Part shown: piece by piece, positions 37,183 to 46,127 of the stretch
Numbering within the stretch: position 1 is the first letter of the stretch
Layout: every line of letters starts with the position of its first letter
DNA from: Herbiconiux sp. A18JL235
GTDB taxonomy: Bacteria; Actinomycetota; Actinomycetes; Actinomycetales; Microbacteriaceae
Reading direction: 5' to 3'
Assembly (NCBI RefSeq): GCF_040939305.1
Contig: NZ_CP162511.1
Coordinates: 2,418,001-2,482,000, forward strand
Length of the DNA: 64,000 nt
Made by a program: the position numbers and the translations under genes
The notes under the pieces: generated by a model
What the model was told of the DNA's origin: nothing
Databases searched by the model: none
The model's input: only the letters and a program-made list of their open reading frames with translations

Positions 37183-38832
37183 GTGTCCTCACGCTCCCTC
37201 TCCCTTGCGGCACTCGCCGCCGCATCTGCTCTCCTCCTCGCCGGCTGCACAGCGGCGGGAGAGGACGACCGACCGGAGGCAGCGGGCACGCCGGTGCCGG
37301 GCGGCACCCTCACCTACGCGACCGGCTTCGGCGAGCCGACCTGCCTCGACCCGCACGTGGGCGGCAACATGCCACAGGCCCTCGTCGGCACGAACGTGCT
37401 CGAGTCGCTGTTCTCGCAGGACGAGAACGGCGAGATCGTGCCGTGGCTCGCCACCGGCTCCACCGTCTCCGACGATGGGCTCACGGTCGACGTCGCCCTG
37501 CGCTCCGACGTGTCGTTCACCGACGGCACCCCCTTCGACGCCGACGCCGTCGTGGCGAACGTCGAGCACATGAAGGACCCCGACACCGCCTCGTCGACGG
37601 CCATTCTCGCGCTCGGCAAAGTGGCCTCGGTGGAGGCGATCGACCCCCAGACCGCACGGTTCACCCTGTCGGAGCCCGACAGCGCGCTGCAGGAGTCGCT
37701 CGCCCAGACCTGGCTCGCGATGGAGTCGCCCGCCGGGCTCGCCCGCGGCATGGACGAGAACTGCGCCGCTCCCATCGGCACGGGCCCGTTCGTGTTCAGC
37801 GAGTGGGTGAAGCAGGACCACGTCACCCTCACCCGCAACGACGACTACACCTCCGCCCCGGCGGGCGCGGCCCACGACGGGCCCGCGTACCTCGACGAGA
37901 TCGTCTGGCGCTTCATCCCCGACCCGGCGACGCGTTTCGCGGCGCTGCAGTCGGGCGAGGTCGACGTGATCGACGAGATGCAGCCCGACAACGTGGTGGC
38001 CGCCTCGACCGAGGGCTCCGGGTTCGGGGTGCTCACGGGTGCGCTGCCGGGTGCCTCCATCCGTCTCGAGTTGAACTCGGGCTACGCCCCCTTCGACGAC
38101 GAGCGGGTGCGCAAGGCCTTCATCAAGGCAGCGGATGTGAATCCCGGCATCGAGAGCCTGTTCTTCGGCACCGTCGACCGCTCCTACTCGGTGCTCTCGA
38201 GCTCGACGCCCTACGGCGCTTCGTTCGAGGGCGAGTACACGGTCGACGCCGACGAGGCGAACCGCCTGCTCGACGAGGCGGGCTGGACATCGCGCGACGC
38301 GGAGGGCTACCGCACGAAGGACGGCCAGCGGCTCACCGTCGACTTCCCGGTGTCGACGAACCAGTCCATCCCGGCCGAGGTGTCGCTGTTCGAGCAGATC
38401 CAGGCCACCACGAAGGCGGTCGGCTTCGACGTGGAGCTGCACCCGCTCGACCTGTCGTCGTGGTACGAGGCGCTCGGCTCGTGGGACTTCGGGGTCACCA
38501 GCGCGATCTACACGAAGAACTCGCCCGACGTGCTGCGCATCCTCTACCACTCCGACAACATCCAGCCCGCACCGAGCGGGTACCACCCCAACCACTCGCA
38601 CGTGGCGATCCCCGAGCTCGACGCCGCGCTCACCGAGGCGGGCCAGACCTCAGACCCCGAGAAGCGGGCGGAGCTCTACGAGGAGGCCCAGCGCATCCTG
38701 GCCGAGGGCGCCTACGTGCTGCCGCTCTACGACCACCTGCAGAAGATCGGGTACAGCGACCGGGTGGAGGGGCTGTCGCTCCTGCCGACCCTGCAGATCC
38801 CGTACTTCGGCGACACCTGGATCGCCGGCTGA
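37183..38832 (+). CDS. ABC transporter substrate-binding lipoprotein, Dpp/Opp type
   Basis: A 549-residue family-5 solute-binding lipoprotein. Its N-terminus is a signal peptide with lipobox L-A-G-C (Cys about 22). The family signature G-G-T-L-T-Y-A-T-G, then L-D-P-H and the W-L-A-T-G-S-T-V-S-D-D-G-L-T-V segment are present. Such proteins deliver peptides, nickel, opines or other small molecules to the membrane pair. It heads an operon with two permeases and a double ATPase. The substrate is not evident. GTG 37183 is the start. Confidence 0.93.
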   Translation: MSSRSLSLAALAAASALLLAGCTAAGEDDRPEAAGTPVPGGTLTYATGFGEPTCLDPHVGGNMPQALVGTNVLESLFSQDENGEIVPWLATGSTVSDDGLTVDVALRSDVSFTDGTPFDADAVVANVEHMKDPDTASSTAILALGKVASVEAIDPQTARFTLSEPDSALQESLAQTWLAMESPAGLARGMDENCAAPIGTGPFVFSEWVKQDHVTLTRNDDYTSAPAGAAHDGPAYLDEIVWRFIPDPATRFAALQSGEVDVIDEMQPDNVVAASTEGSGFGVLTGALPGASIRLELNSGYAPFDDERVRKAFIKAADVNPGIESLFFGTVDRSYSVLSSSTPYGASFEGEYTVDADEANRLLDEAGWTSRDAEGYRTKDGQRLTVDFPVSTNQSIPAEVSLFEQIQATTKAVGFDVELHPLDLSSWYEALGSWDFGVTSAIYTKNSPDVLRILYHSDNIQPAPSGYHPNHSHVAIPELDAALTEAGQTSDPEKRAELYEEAQRILAEGAYVLPLYDHLQKIGYSDRVEGLSLLPTLQIPYFGDTWIAG

Positions 38833-38935
38833 TCGTGCTCGTGCTCGCCGGCGCTCCCCGGCGCGCGTCGGTCGCGCACACCGCCCCCGCGCCGGTCGCA
38901 CGACGTGCTGCCGAACTCGGGAATGGGAGCGCTTC

Positions 38936-39898
38936 GTGCGACCACGAGGGCGGGGGCGGAGTATGAGCGGGCTGGCGCGCTGGGGGCTGCGGGTGGCGGG
39001 CGCGGTGTTCGTGCTGTGGGCGGCGGCGACGCTCACCTTCTTCGGGCTGCGGCTCATCCCGGGCGACCCGGCGCAGGCCATCCTCGGGGGGCCGGGGTCG
39101 CAGGCGAGTGCCGAGGCGCTGGCCGCCGTGCGGGCCGAGTACGGGCTCGACCAGCCCGTCTGGGTGCAGTACGCCCGCTACCTCGGGCGGCTCGTCACCG
39201 GCGACCTCGGCTCGTCGTACTCGCTGCGCACCCCCGTGGTCGAGGTGATCGGCGCGCAGATCGGCGGCACCCTGCTGCTCGCTGCGCTCTCGCTCGTCGT
39301 GGCGTGGTTCATCGCGCTCGGCCTCGCGCTCTGGTCGACCCGTGGTGGCCGGGTGGCCGCCGCGGTGGGCTCGGGGCTCGAGATCGTCGCGGCTGCCGTG
39401 CCGCACTTCTGGCTCGCGATCGTGCTCGTGCTGGTGTTCAGCACGACCCTCCGCTGGCTCCCCGCCGTCAGCACGAAAGGGCCGGAGGGACTCGTGCTGC
39501 CCGTGCTCACGCTCGCCCTGCCGCTCGCGGGGTTCCTCGGACAGGTGATGCGCGAATCCGTGCTCGACGCCCTCGAGTCGCCGTTCGTGCTCTCGGCGCG
39601 GGCGCGCGGCGAGGGCGAGGGCGGGGTGCGCTGGCGGCACGTGCTGCGGCACGGGGCTCTGCCGGGCATCGCGCTCTCGGGCTGGGCGTTCGGCTGGCTC
39701 ATCTCCGGCGCGGTGGTGGTGGAGACGATCTTCGCCCGGCCGGGACTCGGGCGCACCCTGCTCAATGCCGTGCAGCTGCGCGACGTGCCGCTCGTGATCG
39801 GCGTGGTGCTCGTGGTCGCTGTGGGGTACGTGCTCATGACGGTGCTGACGGACGCCGCGACCCGCGTCGCCGACCCGCGCCTGCGGGGTGCGGCGTGA
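38936..39898 (+). CDS. ABC transporter permease, DppB type
   Basis: A 320-residue integral membrane permease with six helices. L-R-L-I-P-G-D-P near the start and the EAA loop (R-E-S-V-L-D-A-L-E-S-P-F-V-L-S-A-R-A-R-G-E-G, about 205-225) are standard. GTG 38936 has GGGAG six bases upstream; ATG 38963 in frame is an alternative with a less suitable ribosome site. The stop overlaps the next start as GTGA. Confidence 0.92.
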   Translation: MRPRGRGRSMSGLARWGLRVAGAVFVLWAAATLTFFGLRLIPGDPAQAILGGPGSQASAEALAAVRAEYGLDQPVWVQYARYLGRLVTGDLGSSYSLRTPVVEVIGAQIGGTLLLAALSLVVAWFIALGLALWSTRGGRVAAAVGSGLEIVAAAVPHFWLAIVLVLVFSTTLRWLPAVSTKGPEGLVLPVLTLALPLAGFLGQVMRESVLDALESPFVLSARARGEGEGGVRWRHVLRHGALPGIALSGWAFGWLISGAVVVETIFARPGLGRTLLNAVQLRDVPLVIGVVLVVAVGYVLMTVLTDAATRVADPRLRGAA

Positions 39899-40854
39899 GC
39901 GGGGCGGGCGCCGGTGCCGGCACAGGGGGCGGGGCGGGGGCCGGAGCCGGCACCGAACGACGGAACGTCGTCGAGAAGGCGGGCCCCGCATCCGTCGTTC
40001 TGCCGATGGGGGGCGAGACTCCGTCGTTCGCAAGCGCTCGTGGGGTCACACGCGGGCGACGGATGCTCGGACCGGCCTCGTGGGTGGCCTGCGGCGTGCT
40101 CGTGCTGCTTCTCGTCGCCGCCGTCGCGCCCTGGCTGCTGGCACCGGGCGACCCGCTGGCCATCTCGCCGGTGGAGGCGTTCCTGTCGCCGCGATGGGGG
40201 CATCCGTTCGGCACCGACGAGTCGGGACGCGACATCTACACGAGGGTGGTGCACGGGGCCGGGCCGTCGCTCGTCATCGGCGCGGCGGCGACGGCGATCG
40301 GCATCGCGCTCGCACTGCTGCTCGGGCTGGGTGCCGCGCTCGGTGGCCGCATCGTCGACTTCGGCGTGAACCGGCTGCTCGAGGTGATGTTCGCCTTCCC
40401 CGGACTCCTGCTGGCGCTGCTCGTCATCACCGTCTACGGCCCCGGGGTCGTCACCTCGACGATCGCCGTCGGGCTCGCGACCGCCCCGGGGTACGCCCGC
40501 ATCATCAGGGCGCAGACGCGGTCGGTGGCGGTGGCGCCGTACGTGGAGTCGGCGGTGGTGCTGGGGTGGTCGCGGTGGCGCATCCTGGGAAGGCACATCC
40601 TGCCGAACGCCGTGCTGCCGGTGATCGTGCTGGTGACGCTCGGGGTGGGGCAGGCGATCGTGTGGGCGTCGGCGCTCAGCTATCTCGGGCTCGGTGCCGA
40701 GCCGCCCTCGGCGGAGTGGGGGGCGATGCTGTTCGCCGGAAAGAACTACCTGGCGACGGCGTGGTGGATCACGTTCTTCCCGGGGCTCGCGATCGTGGTG
40801 GCCGCCGCTGCCACCACCGTGCTCGGCCGTGGGCTGCAGAGAGGCGGGGCGTGA
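39895..40854 (+). CDS. ABC transporter permease, DppC type
   Basis: A 319-residue permease. After an unusual N-terminal Gly/Ala/Thr low-complexity stretch (about 2-22) and a polar region, the DppC features appear: H-P-F-G-T-D-E-S-G-R-D (about 101-111) and the EAA loop (Y-A-R-I-I-R-A-Q-T, then V-V-L-G-W-S-R-W-R-I-L-G-R-H-I-L-P-N). GTG 39895 overlaps the previous stop, and its own stop shares a base with the ATPase ATG. The low-complexity N-terminus comes from a GGCGCCGG-type microsatellite. Confidence 0.92.
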   Translation: MSGAGAGAGTGGGAGAGAGTERRNVVEKAGPASVVLPMGGETPSFASARGVTRGRRMLGPASWVACGVLVLLLVAAVAPWLLAPGDPLAISPVEAFLSPRWGHPFGTDESGRDIYTRVVHGAGPSLVIGAAATAIGIALALLLGLGAALGGRIVDFGVNRLLEVMFAFPGLLLALLVITVYGPGVVTSTIAVGLATAPGYARIIRAQTRSVAVAPYVESAVVLGWSRWRILGRHILPNAVLPVIVLVTLGVGQAIVWASALSYLGLGAEPPSAEWGAMLFAGKNYLATAWWITFFPGLAIVVAAAATTVLGRGLQRGGA

Positions 40855-42773
40855 TGAGCGGCGTGTCGGGCGCGGGCGAAAGCGGCGCCGCGGCGGGCGC
40901 GGGCGCGGGCGTGGGCGCGGGCGACGGTGCCGTGCTGGCGCGGGTGGAGGGGCTGCGGATCGCGTTCGGGAGCCGGGTCGTGGCGGAGGGCGTGTCGTTC
41001 GAGGTGCGGGCGGGGCGGGCGGTCGCGTTGGTGGGTGAGTCGGGGTCGGGGAAGTCGGTGACGGCCCGAGCGCTCGTGGGGCTCGTGGGGCCGGGGTCGC
41101 GGGTCGCGGCCGAAGCGCTCGAGGTCGGCGGCCGCTCGATGCTCGGCCGGGCCGGCGCGGACGGCTGGTCGCGGGGGCCGGGTGCGGCGGCGTGGCGAGG
41201 CATCCGGGGTGCGGAGGTGGGGCTCGTGGTGCAGGACGCGCTGGTGTCGCTCGACCCGCTGCGCCCCATCGGCCGCGAGATCGCCGACGCCCTGCGCCTG
41301 CACACCTCGCTCAGCCCCAGGCAGCGTGGGGAGCGGGTGCTCGAGCTGCTCGAGGCGGTCGGCATGCCCGACCCGGTCGGCCGGGTGCGCCAGCGCTCGG
41401 GCGAGCTCTCCGGCGGCCTGCGGCAGCGGGCGCTCATCGCCTCGGCACTCGCCGCCGACCCGCCGCTGCTCATCGCCGACGAGCCGACGACGGCGCTCGA
41501 CAGCACGGTGCAGGCGCAGATCCTCGCCCTGTTCGACACCGTCAGGGCCCGCGGCACGGGCCTGCTCTTCATCAGCCACGACCTCGGCGTGGTCTCCCGC
41601 GTCGCCGACGACGTCGTGGTGATGCGCGCCGGCCGCGTCGTCGAGTCGGGCCCGGTGGCGCGGGTGCTCGGCGACCCCCGGCACGAGTACACCAAGGCGT
41701 TGCTCGCCGCCGTGCCGGCCGGGGTGCCCCGCGGGGTCACGCTCAGCCCGGGTCGCCTCGATGTCGCCGGGCGGCCCGCGCCCACGGCGACGAGGCCGGC
41801 GCTCGCGACCGGGCCCACGGCGACACACGCGCCAGCACCCACGGCTGCGCACGCAGCGGCGCCCACCGCGGCAGCGGAGCCGCCGGCCATGACGGCAGAG
41901 CCGGCACCCATAGCGGAGCACGCGCGGGTGCCAGCAGCAGCGACGGCCGGGCCGGCACCCACGGCAGGGCCGGCGCTGCTCTCGGCGGCGGAGCCGCCCG
42001 CCACAGCGGCGCCGCTGCTCGCGGTGACGGGCGTGTCGAAGACCTTCGGCGAGCGCCGCGCCGTCGACGACGTGTCGTTCACGCTGGAGGCCGGCAGCAC
42101 CCTGGGTCTGGTGGGCGAGTCGGGGTCGGGCAAGACCACGGTCGCCCGCATCGTGCTCGGGCTCACCGAGCCTGACGGCGGCGGCGTCGCACTCGACGGG
42201 GAGCCCTGGGCTCCCGCCCGGGAGAGCGCCCGCCGCCCGCGCCGCAGCGCGATGGGGGCGGTGTACCAGGATGCGCTGTCGTCGTTCGATCCGCGTCTGA
42301 CGGTGGGGCGCATCCTCACCGACGCCCTGCCCGCCCCCCGCGCCGGGAACCGCCGCGCCGGCCGCGCGGGCGACACCCGCACCGAGGTGGAGCGGATGCT
42401 CGCCGAGGTCGGCCTCTCCCCCGACCTCGCGGCGGCACGCCCCCTGCACCTCTCGGGCGGACAGCGGCAGCGCGTCTCGATCGCCCGCGCCCTCGCCCCT
42501 CGCCCGCGACTGCTCGTGCTCGACGAACCGGTCTCGGCGCTCGACGTGTCGGTGCAGGCGCAGATCCTCGACCTGCTCGACCGGCTGCAGCGCGAGCGCG
42601 GCGTCGCCTACCTCTTCATCTCGCACGACCTCGGCGTGGTGCGCCACATGAGCGACCGGATCGCGGTGATGAAGGACGGGGTGATCGTGGAGCAGGGCGA
42701 CGCGACGACCGTGTTCGAGTCGCCGCAGCATCCGTTCACCCGTGAGCTCCTCGCCGCCGCCCTCACGTTATGA
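40854..42773 (+). CDS. Fused DppD-DppF ABC ATPase
   Basis: A 639-residue protein with two complete ATPase domains in one chain. The first has Walker A G-E-S-G-S-G-K-S (61-68), L-S-G-G-L-R-Q-R and A-D-E-P-T-T-A-L-D. The second has Walker A G-E-S-G-S-G-K-T (about 420-427), L-S-G-G-Q-R-Q-R-V and L-D-E-P-V-S-A-L-D. They are joined by an Ala/Pro/Thr-rich linker (about 300-387) built from repeats of A-P-T-A type. Canonical Opp systems use two separate subunits. A Gly/Ala microsatellite also makes residues 5-25. It energises the transporter encoded just upstream. Confidence 0.94.
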   Translation: MSGVSGAGESGAAAGAGAGVGAGDGAVLARVEGLRIAFGSRVVAEGVSFEVRAGRAVALVGESGSGKSVTARALVGLVGPGSRVAAEALEVGGRSMLGRAGADGWSRGPGAAAWRGIRGAEVGLVVQDALVSLDPLRPIGREIADALRLHTSLSPRQRGERVLELLEAVGMPDPVGRVRQRSGELSGGLRQRALIASALAADPPLLIADEPTTALDSTVQAQILALFDTVRARGTGLLFISHDLGVVSRVADDVVVMRAGRVVESGPVARVLGDPRHEYTKALLAAVPAGVPRGVTLSPGRLDVAGRPAPTATRPALATGPTATHAPAPTAAHAAAPTAAAEPPAMTAEPAPIAEHARVPAAATAGPAPTAGPALLSAAEPPATAAPLLAVTGVSKTFGERRAVDDVSFTLEAGSTLGLVGESGSGKTTVARIVLGLTEPDGGGVALDGEPWAPARESARRPRRSAMGAVYQDALSSFDPRLTVGRILTDALPAPRAGNRRAGRAGDTRTEVERMLAEVGLSPDLAAARPLHLSGGQRQRVSIARALAPRPRLLVLDEPVSALDVSVQAQILDLLDRLQRERGVAYLFISHDLGVVRHMSDRIAVMKDGVIVEQGDATTVFESPQHPFTRELLAAALTL

Positions 42774-42779
42774 CGGACG

Positions 42780-42811
42780 AAGTGCGTGAAGAACGAGAAC
42801 TTCACGGACTT
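42780..42811 (+). terminator. Intrinsic terminator-like hairpin after the Dpp-type operon
   Basis: Twelve-base-pair stem with one mismatch (42780-42791 AAGTGCGTGAAG with 42800-42811 CTTCACGGACTT) around the loop AACGAGAA, seven bases after the operon's last stop, with TTTG at the 3' side. Confidence 0.6.
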
Positions 42812-42858
42812 TGTACGGAAAAACTGAGGCGGGGGGCGGGGTGGGGCCGGGGGCGGGC

Positions 42859-44217
42859 CTAGGCCTCCCGGTTCTTCGAGGAGGGGCGGAACGAGGGGTG
42901 GGGGCCGGGGAAGCCGAGGCGTTCGCGGAGCGTCGCCGAGCGGTCGGGCTCCTTCCACGCGCCCCGGGCGCGGAGCTCGGGGACGACGAGCTCGATGAAC
43001 TCCTCGTAGGCGCCCGCGTCGCCGAAGGTGGGCTCGAGGAGGAAGCCGTCGAGGTCGGCGATGCGAGCGGTCTCGATGAGCTCCTCCGCCACTTCGCGCG
43101 GCGAGCCGGTGACGACGAAGCCGCGCTCCTGCACGCGAAAGGCGTCGAGCACGTCTTGCACCGTCTCGATGCCCGGCACCGATCGGTAGCGGTCGAGCGG
43201 GGTGTGGCCCTGGTCGGTGTCGGCGATCTCCTCGATGCGCATCGAGCGGTCGAGCGCGCGCAGGTCGATGCCGGTGAAGCCCGCGAACAGCACGGCAGCG
43301 TCGTCCATCGAGAACTGCTCCTCGAGCTCGGCGCGCTTCGCGAGGGCTTCCTCACGGGTGGGCGCCACGGTGACGGTGACGCCCGAGATGATGCGCAGGT
43401 CGTGCGCGTCGCGGCCGGCCGCCACCACCCGCGCCCTGATGTCGGCCGAGGCCGCCGCCGCCTGCTCCGCCGTCTGCCCCTGGATGAACATCGCCTCGGC
43501 GTTCCGCGCCCCGAAGTCGCGCCCGCGCCCCGACATCCCCGCCTGGAACAGCACGGGAACCCGCTGCGGCCCCGGCGGCACCTTGAACAGCCCGTGGCTC
43601 GCGAAGTGCTCCCCGGTGTACGACAGGGGCCGGATGCGCGTGGGGTCGACGAGCACGTTGCTCTCGCGGTCGAACACCACGGCGTCGTCGTCCCAGACGT
43701 CTTCGAGGAGGGAGCGGGTGAGGTCGACGAACTCGTCGGCGACGTCGTAGCGCTTGTCGTGGTCGAAGTGGGTGATGCCGAAGAGCCCCTCGGTCACCTG
43801 CGCGGTGCTGCCGGTGACCACGTTCCAGCCGATGTGCCCGTTCGTGAAGGCGTCGAGGGTGGCGAAGCGGCGGGCCGTCGGCAGCGGCTGCTCGAGCGAG
43901 GTCGAGGAGGTGACCACGACCCCGAGGGTGGGCGCCGCCTGGGCGAGGGCGCTGACGAGCAGCAGCGGGTCGTAGCCGGGGAACAGGATGCCGTGGGTGA
44001 GCACCTCCTCGGGCACCTCGCCGTCGATCTGCGGGTAGCCGTAGCTGTCGGCGAACAGGATGAAGTCGAAGCCCGCGTCGTCGAGGGTCCTCGCCAGCTG
44101 CATCCAGTAGGCGGGATCGCCGTAGCGGTCGCCCCGACCGTGCGGGTGCCGCCAGGTGGGCACGCCGTTCGAGGGGGTGAGGATCTCGAACACGCCGAAG
44201 GAGAGAGGGCTCGTCAT
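42859..44217 (-). CDS. LLM-class flavin-dependent monooxygenase (NtaA/SnaA/DszA type)
   Basis: A 452-residue FMNH2-dependent monooxygenase, clearly related to the gene at 17335: F-I-L-F-A-D-S-Y-G-Y-P, T-S-S-T-S-L-E-Q-P-L-P-T-A-R-R-F-A-T-L-D-A-F, G-H-I-G-W-N-V-V-T-G-S, and V-L-F-Q-A-G-M-S-G-R-G-R-D-F. The barrel is complete. It lies directly downstream of the LacI gene on the same strand. A candidate LacI operator (44256-44272) is 39 bases before its start codon. The substrate is unknown; cleavage of a C-N or C-S bond is usual in the subfamily. Confidence 0.9.
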   Translation of the reverse strand: MTSPLSFGVFEILTPSNGVPTWRHPHGRGDRYGDPAYWMQLARTLDDAGFDFILFADSYGYPQIDGEVPEEVLTHGILFPGYDPLLLVSALAQAAPTLGVVVTSSTSLEQPLPTARRFATLDAFTNGHIGWNVVTGSTAQVTEGLFGITHFDHDKRYDVADEFVDLTRSLLEDVWDDDAVVFDRESNVLVDPTRIRPLSYTGEHFASHGLFKVPPGPQRVPVLFQAGMSGRGRDFGARNAEAMFIQGQTAEQAAAASADIRARVVAAGRDAHDLRIISGVTVTVAPTREEALAKRAELEEQFSMDDAAVLFAGFTGIDLRALDRSMRIEEIADTDQGHTPLDRYRSVPGIETVQDVLDAFRVQERGFVVTGSPREVAEELIETARIADLDGFLLEPTFGDAGAYEEFIELVVPELRARGAWKEPDRSATLRERLGFPGPHPSFRPSSKNREA

Positions 44218-44255
44218 GGTTCCAGCCTGCCGGAGCGGAAGGCGGGACGACCGCC

Positions 44256-44272
44256 AAATCTAAATCGTTTTA
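44256..44272. promoter_or_regulatory. Candidate LacI-family operator, copy 1
   Basis: AAATCTAAATCGTTTTA contains the near-perfect palindrome TAAATCGTTTTA with the central CG typical of LacI operators. It overlaps the last codons and stop of the LacI gene and precedes the LLM gene. The same 17 bases recur at 49300-49316. Confidence 0.72.
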
Positions 44273-45298
44273 CACAGTTGTAACGCGACGCGTCGAGTTC
44301 CGTTCCACGAGCTCGACCGGCAGCATCTCGACCCGCGCCTCTCCGCCCCGCGTCACCATCTCGGCGAGCATCTCGAATGCGCGCGCCGCCATCGCCACGG
44401 CGTCCTGCCTCACCGTGGTGAGGGTGGGCGTGATGCGCGACGACCAGCTGATGTCGTCGAAGCCGCACACCAGCAGGTCGCCAGGAACCGTGCGACCGAG
44501 GTCGTGGGCCTCGAACGTCGCGCCGATCGCCTGGTTGTCGGTGCAGGCGAAGAGCGCGTCGACCTCGGGGTGCCTGGCGAGCATCCGTCGCACTCCCTCG
44601 CGCCCGCCCTCGAAGGAGTAGGGGGCGACGAGGCGGTGCACCCGCGACGGCTCGACCCCGCGCCCGGCGAGCCCGGCCAGGAACCCGATGCCGCGCTCGG
44701 TGGCGGTCGACAGTGACGGCGGGCCCTCGAGCAGCCCGAACACCGTGCCGCCCGCGTCGACCAGGTGCTCGGCGGCCCTGCGGGCACCACCCACGTTGTC
44801 GGAGTAGACGCCGCCGAGGCCGGGCACGTCGACCGCCTCGTCGAGCGCGACCACGGGAAGGCCCGACTCCACCAGCGGACGCACGGTCGCCGGGTCGGGG
44901 TGCGTCGAGACGAGCAGGATGCCGTCGACCGACTTCGACAGCCGCGACAGCGCGGCGCTCTCCCGGGCGGCGTCGAAGTCGGTGTTGGCGAGCGAGACCT
45001 GGAACCCCGTCTCCTCGCTCAGCCGTTCGACGGCGCCCACCATCCCGGCCCAGAACGGATTGGTGACGTCGGGGATGACGAGGCCGATCACCCCGTGCAA
45101 GCCCGTGCGGAGCGAGCGGGCGGCGCCGTTCGGCCGGTAGCCGAGCTCGGCGGCCGAGCGCAGCACCTTCTCGATCGACCGGGCGCCGACCTTGCGCGCA
45201 CCGGTGAGTGCGTTGCTCGCGGTGGCGAGGCTCACCTCCGCGTGCTCGGCGACGTCTTTGAGCGTGACGGGTGCTCGGCCCTGCGACATCGCCTTCAC
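44270..45298 (-). CDS. LacI-family regulator
   Basis: A 342-residue repressor. The HTH (about 11-32) reads V-T-L-K-D-V-A-E-H-A-E-V-S, then A-T-A-S-N-A-L, with the hinge helix at A-A-R-S-L-R-T-G. The effector domain follows (I-G-L-V-I-P-D-V-T-N-P-F-W, then D-G-I-L-L-V-S, and G-F-D-D-I-S-W-S). Such domains usually bind sugars or nucleoside-like effectors. GTG 45298 has a TAGGTT box exactly six bases upstream, so it is probably leaderless; ATG 45289 is an alternative. Two copies of a LacI-type operator flank the adjacent genes and make it the likely regulator of 42859-54508. Confidence 0.93.
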   Translation of the reverse strand: MKAMSQGRAPVTLKDVAEHAEVSLATASNALTGARKVGARSIEKVLRSAAELGYRPNGAARSLRTGLHGVIGLVIPDVTNPFWAGMVGAVERLSEETGFQVSLANTDFDAARESAALSRLSKSVDGILLVSTHPDPATVRPLVESGLPVVALDEAVDVPGLGGVYSDNVGGARRAAEHLVDAGGTVFGLLEGPPSLSTATERGIGFLAGLAGRGVEPSRVHRLVAPYSFEGGREGVRRMLARHPEVDALFACTDNQAIGATFEAHDLGRTVPGDLLVCGFDDISWSSRITPTLTTVRQDAVAMAARAFEMLAEMVTRGGEARVEMLPVELVERNSTRRVTTV

Positions 45299-45335
45299 GA
45301 CGCCAACCTACCAGCGCGAACCACCCGGCCCCCGG

Positions 45336-46127
45336 CTACCAGCGCACCACCAGCCGCTCCACGAGCCCCACGAGGCCGAGGAGGATGAGCGTGGTGATCG
45401 CCGAGAAGAAGATCGCCGCCCACATCTGCGAGAGGTTGAGGTAGGTCGTCGCCATCACGATCACCGCACCGATGCCCTTGCTCGACCCGGTGAACTCCGA
45501 CACGACGGCACCGATCATGGCGGCGGTCACCGACAGCCGTGCCCCGGCGAACAGGTACGGCAGGCTCGACGGCACCCGCAGCCGGAAGAAGATCTCGAGC
45601 TTCGACGCCGACATGGCGTCGAACACCTCGAGCGCCTGCGGGTCGACCGAGCGGAGGCCCGTGATCGAGTTGATGAGCGTGGGGAAGAAGGCCGACAGCG
45701 CCGCGACGATGATGTGCGGGATCTCGTTGAACCCGAACGCCACCACGAGCGCCGGCGCGATCGCGACGATCGGCGTGACGTTGAGCAGCAGCGCCACCGG
45801 CATGATCGCCGCCCGCAGGAAGCGGAAGTGCACGATCGCGGCCGCGAGCAGCAGCGCCACCGCGACGCCGATGGCGAAGCCCAGCATCGCCGCCTGCAGG
45901 GTGACGAGGAGGTTCTCGAGGTAGAAGTCGGGCCGGCTCACGATGTCGTCGGCGATGTCCTGGATGGGCGGGAGCACGCTCTTGAAGGTCGCCGCCGCCC
46001 ACTGCCAGCACAGGGCGAGCACCACGAACAGCAGCACGGGGGCACCGATGGTGAGCAGAGTGCCCCCGGTGCGTGCCGACATGCGGCGGCGGCGCATCCT
46101 CATCACGGGGTCGATGGCGGCGGTCAT
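45336..46127 (-). CDS. ABC transporter permease, SsuC/ThiX type
   Basis: A 263-residue permease with six helices. The EAA region (about 160-190) reads P-Q-A-L-E-V-F-D-A-M-S-A-S-K-L-E-I-F-F-R-L-R-V-P-S-S-L-P-Y split by short loops, as in the nitrate/sulfonate/taurine group. GGGAGGGAG precedes ATG 46127, which overlaps the ATPase stop as ATGA. It works with the ATPase and NMT1-like binding protein encoded upstream on the same strand. Confidence 0.93.
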   Translation of the reverse strand: MTAAIDPVMRMRRRRMSARTGGTLLTIGAPVLLFVVLALCWQWAAATFKSVLPPIQDIADDIVSRPDFYLENLLVTLQAAMLGFAIGVAVALLLAAAIVHFRFLRAAIMPVALLLNVTPIVAIAPALVVAFGFNEIPHIIVAALSAFFPTLINSITGLRSVDPQALEVFDAMSASKLEIFFRLRVPSSLPYLFAGARLSVTAAMIGAVVSEFTGSSKGIGAVIVMATTYLNLSQMWAAIFFSAITTLILLGLVGLVERLVVRW

